A stretch of 14,831 bases of DNA, from positions 1-14,831 of the forward strand of contig JAEWSL010000051.1 in assembly GCA_023398295.1 (NCBI GenBank), read 5' to 3'. The translations under genes were made by a program, and so were the position numbers. The notes beneath the pieces are model-generated. The model worked only from the letters and a program-made list of their open reading frames with translations. It was not told the DNA's origin and made no database searches. The stretch comes from Elusimicrobiota bacterium. GTDB taxonomy: Bacteria; Elusimicrobiota; Elusimicrobia; Elusimicrobiales; Elusimicrobiaceae. Position 1 is the first letter of the stretch. Each line of letters begins with the position of its first letter. Of the stretch, positions 12,980 through 14,831 are shown in pieces.

Positions 12980-13596
12980 ATTATTTTCCTTTTGTTTTGC
13001 GCAGCGTCCCGGCTGATGATATATTTTGCCGCGCTTAAGAGATTTTTTGCAAACTTTACGCCGTTTAACTTAAATTCTTTTGCATATTTAATTTTCTGCC
13101 TGGGGCCGTTTGCCGTTAGAACCAAAATGCCGCTCGCGCCGCAGTTTAGGCCAAAATCAATATCGCTCTTTTTATCGCCGACTACATAGAGCGAGCTCTT
13201 TATTATGTTAAATTTCCCGATTATATCTAACCCCATTTTGGGCTTTGGTTTGCGGCAGGCGCAGTTATCCTGCGGCGCGTGCGGGCAGTAGGAAATGCCC
13301 TCTGGCGCGGCGGCGGGCTTCAAAATTTTTACAAGGCGCGCGTGGACCGCGTTCACTTTATCTTCGCCAAAATAACCCCTTCCCACGCCGGACTGGTTTG
13401 ACACTATAAAAATTTTGAAGCCCGCCCTCTTAAGAAGACGCAGGGCGGGTAAAGTGCTTTTATAAAGTTTTATTTTATTTGGATTGGAGAGATATCCGCC
13501 GCGCTGCTCTTTGATTAAAGTGCCGTCGCGGTCAAAGAAGACGGCTTTGTTGATGGGTTTTTGCAGAGGGTTTTTGGTCTTAAGAGCGGGAGGCAT
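12775..13596 (-). CDS. gmhB: D-glycero-D-manno-heptose-1,7-bisphosphate 7-phosphatase GmhB (HAD family), with over-long C-terminus
   Basis: GmhB removes the C7 phosphate of heptose bisphosphate in ADP-heptose synthesis. The HAD catalytic motif FFDRDGT has Asp22 and Asp24, SNQSG (66-70) is motif II, a zinc-binding set CPH...CAC (C104, H106, C112, C114) is typical of GmhB, and GDKKSDIDFG (140-149) is motif IV. The ATG at 13596 has an ideal GGAGG; longer frames upstream lie in the lpxL gene. The conserved domain ends near residue 195, but the frame stays open to 273, running 205 bp into the DUF3108 gene. The extra tail is strongly basic (RPRPRRKRRRL...) and looks like an out-of-frame shadow. A one-base shift in the A-rich end would stop at TAA (12983-12981), giving about 204 residues. 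It overlaps the lpxL end by 17 bp. Confidence 0.9.
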   Translation of the reverse strand: MPPALKTKNPLQKPINKAVFFDRDGTLIKEQRGGYLSNPNKIKLYKSTLPALRLLKRAGFKIFIVSNQSGVGRGYFGEDKVNAVHARLVKILKPAAAPEGISYCPHAPQDNCACRKPKPKMGLDIIGKFNIIKSSLYVVGDKKSDIDFGLNCGASGILVLTANGPRQKIKYAKEFKLNGVKFAKNLLSAAKYIISRDAAQNKRKIIWGKIFLRNICLHFYVPVCFARPRPRRKRRRLSARLTLTPPSARRQTSRKNANSRPALKKNAKSRKPK

Positions 13597-14584
13597 GGGG
13601 AACCTCCGTTTGTTTATTTTGGTCGTCTTGAAGGGCTGCCTGGGCCTGGGCCGCTTTCTGCTGTTTTTGCTGCTCCCTGCGCATATGCGCGAGGGAGTCT
13701 TTTTCCCGTTTCCAGCGGTTGTGGGCCCAAAGCCAGGAGGCGGGATCTCTGCGTATCCACTCCTCATATTTATTTTTGAGGCGTACGGTAAGGGCCTTCA
13801 TAGCCTCGTGAGTATAGGCGGCGTTTTGAGGGGGGATTGTTTCCTCCACCTCGGCCACTATTTTGCCGTTTTCCCTAAAGAGGCGCACCAAAAAAATAGG
13901 CAGATTTAATTTAAGGGCCAGCATAGCGGTCATCGGGGCGACTTCCGCTGGTCTGTTAAGGAAGTCCATATAAAGCTTGGAAGACGGCGCGCTCTGATCG
14001 CTTAAAATGCCCATAAGAGAGCCTTTTTTTAACGTCCTGAAACACGAGAAAAACGGATTATACGCGCTTACCATCTTGCCGCCGAAAATGGTGCGCAGGC
14101 GGTTTAATTCTTTATCCACATACGGGTTATTTTGCGGCCGCGCGATGAAGGACATCATCTTAAATTTTATGCTCATCACAAGGCCGAATAATTCCCAGTT
14201 TGCAAAATGCCCCACTTGTACTAAGGCGGAACTGTTTTTTTGCTCCTGCTCAAAGACCGGGCCGAAATTGCGCAGTTCCACCAGATTTTCGGTAACCTCG
14301 CGCGGCAGATGGACGGCTTTTATAAATTCCGCCGTGACGCGGCCCATGTTTTTCCACGACTCAAAAGCTATTTGATTTATTTCCTGCGGGGATTTTTCGG
14401 GGAAGGCTTTTGAAATGTCCCTTACCGCGCGTTTGTAGCGTTTTGGCATGATTTTTGCCATCAGAGAGCCCAAAGTTTCCCCTGATTTTACGGCGGCTGA
14501 GTAGGGCAGAAAATTGACGGCGAACAACAAGACTTTGAGGCCGACGTATTCCAAGCGCAATTTGAGGCTTTTTATGGGGTCCAT
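13580..14584 (-). CDS. LpxL/HtrB-family lipid A acyltransferase
   Basis: Members of this family add secondary acyl chains to Kdo-lipid A at the inner membrane. The 334 residues start with an amphipathic/hydrophobic N-terminal segment (about 10-30) and carry the catalytic HX4E motif as GHFANWE (H126, E131). The usual downstream elements are RPQNNPYVDKELNRLR, LSDQSAP and PMTAMLALKLNLPIFLV, then the ASWLWAHNRWK end motif. After the domain, about 35 residues are Gln/Ala-rich and charged (REQQKQQKAAQAQAALQDD...), an unusual cytoplasmic tail. The gene leads the minus-strand cluster, and its ATG lies 5 bp from a TATAAT with no ribosome binding site, suggesting a leaderless message. Which acylation position it serves (LpxL or LpxM) cannot be told. 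Confidence 0.92.
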   Translation of the reverse strand: MDPIKSLKLRLEYVGLKVLLFAVNFLPYSAAVKSGETLGSLMAKIMPKRYKRAVRDISKAFPEKSPQEINQIAFESWKNMGRVTAEFIKAVHLPREVTENLVELRNFGPVFEQEQKNSSALVQVGHFANWELFGLVMSIKFKMMSFIARPQNNPYVDKELNRLRTIFGGKMVSAYNPFFSCFRTLKKGSLMGILSDQSAPSSKLYMDFLNRPAEVAPMTAMLALKLNLPIFLVRLFRENGKIVAEVEETIPPQNAAYTHEAMKALTVRLKNKYEEWIRRDPASWLWAHNRWKREKDSLAHMRREQQKQQKAAQAQAALQDDQNKQTEVPHASRS

Positions 14585-14589
14585 ACTTA

Positions 14590-14618
14590 ATTATACAAAA
14601 AGAAAAGTGGGATTAACG
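14590..14618 (-). promoter_or_regulatory. Promoter of the envelope cluster, apparently leaderless for lpxL
   Basis: On the minus strand a perfect TATAAT (14595-14590) preceded by TTTTTG lies 5 bp before the ATG at 14584. The -35 region is weak (CGTTAA, 14618-14613, 17-bp spacer) and falls at the end of the dispersed repeat. The arrangement is the same as at plsY: repeat end, about 18-19 bp, TTTTTGTATAAT, 5-6 bp, ATG. Confidence 0.6.
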
Positions 14619-14659
14619 GCGGTTTGGTGTTAACGGCAGATATGTCGGGCGCACAATTT
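14615..14659 (-). repeat. Dispersed repeat, copy E, inverted relative to copies A and B
   Basis: The reverse complement ends in GTTAACACCAAACCGCCGTT, identical to 271-290. With one single-base gap it aligns over 45 bases to copy A, sharing AAATTGTGCGCC at the other end. It sits directly upstream of the lpxL promoter. Confidence 0.75.
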
Positions 14660-14831
14660 GCCTCAAATCTGAAAAACCGCGCAACTTACACAAACGAGCG
14701 TTTGACGGACGGCTGTATCAACGGCAAGCGAAATTGTATATGGTTATCTAGCATATTGTATGCTAAAATAAAAGTGACGCATGCAAAAGGGGTCCCGACA
14801 GCATAGCAAGACAACATTTTCAGCTGCGTCG
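14660..14831. other. Right-edge intergenic region with small hairpin
   Basis: No convincing gene is seen. TAGCATA-TTG-TATGCTA (14749-14765) is a perfect 7-bp hairpin. A frame starting at an ATG at 14781 stays open to the window edge (17 codons, MQKGSRQHSK...), but it is too short to judge and has no ribosome binding site. It may be an adjoining gene start or part of a repeat that continues outside. Confidence 0.4.

Noticed and set aside
14624..14806. 60-codon plus-strand frame at the right edge
   Set aside because: It starts inside the inverted repeat copy, has no ribosome binding site and no recognisable protein pattern.

Overview
The window comes from a Gram-negative, LPS-bearing bacterium. 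Two short type IV pilin-like proteins, an AT-rich intergenic style and mixed codon use suggest the Elusimicrobiota (an Elusimicrobium-like gut lineage). That placement is inference from protein style; there is no 16S rRNA or other taxonomic marker here.

Layout. (1) 1-515: a 3' gene fragment, then about 390 bp of non-coding, repeat-rich DNA. (2) 531-3095, + strand: plsY-gpsA-hup-merR, a phospholipid and nucleoid operon with tight or overlapping junctions, then two tRNA-Pro genes (anticodons GGG and CGG). (3) 3096-4475: a repeat-rich gap and a divergent pair of type IV pilin-like genes around a shared promoter region. (4) 4479-14584, - strand: a dense envelope cluster, transcribed lpxL-like, gmhB, DUF3108 gene, hldA, kdsB, pyrG, kdsA, small membrane protein, kdsD, lptC, lptA, lptB. 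(5) 14585-14831: a promoter and repeat region.

The - strand cluster reads as one physiological module. KdsD and KdsA make Kdo-8-phosphate precursors, PyrG makes CTP, KdsB activates Kdo with CTP, HldA and GmhB make heptose precursors, an LpxL-type enzyme acylates lipid A, and LptC, LptA and LptB move finished LPS to the outer membrane. Two members have no assigned function: a DUF3108-type secreted protein and a 68-residue single-span membrane protein.

The most unusual content is non-coding. A repeat of about 46-50 bp occurs three times. Two copies sit directly upstream of near-identical promoters that appear to give leaderless mRNAs for plsY and lpxL, at opposite ends of the window and in opposite orientation. 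A second family consists of two long palindromes (356-437 and 3121-3207) with the same internal architecture. A third, 69-bp degenerate tandem repeat abuts a pilin stop codon. I saw no CRISPR array, transposase, phage gene, toxin-antitoxin pair or defence system.
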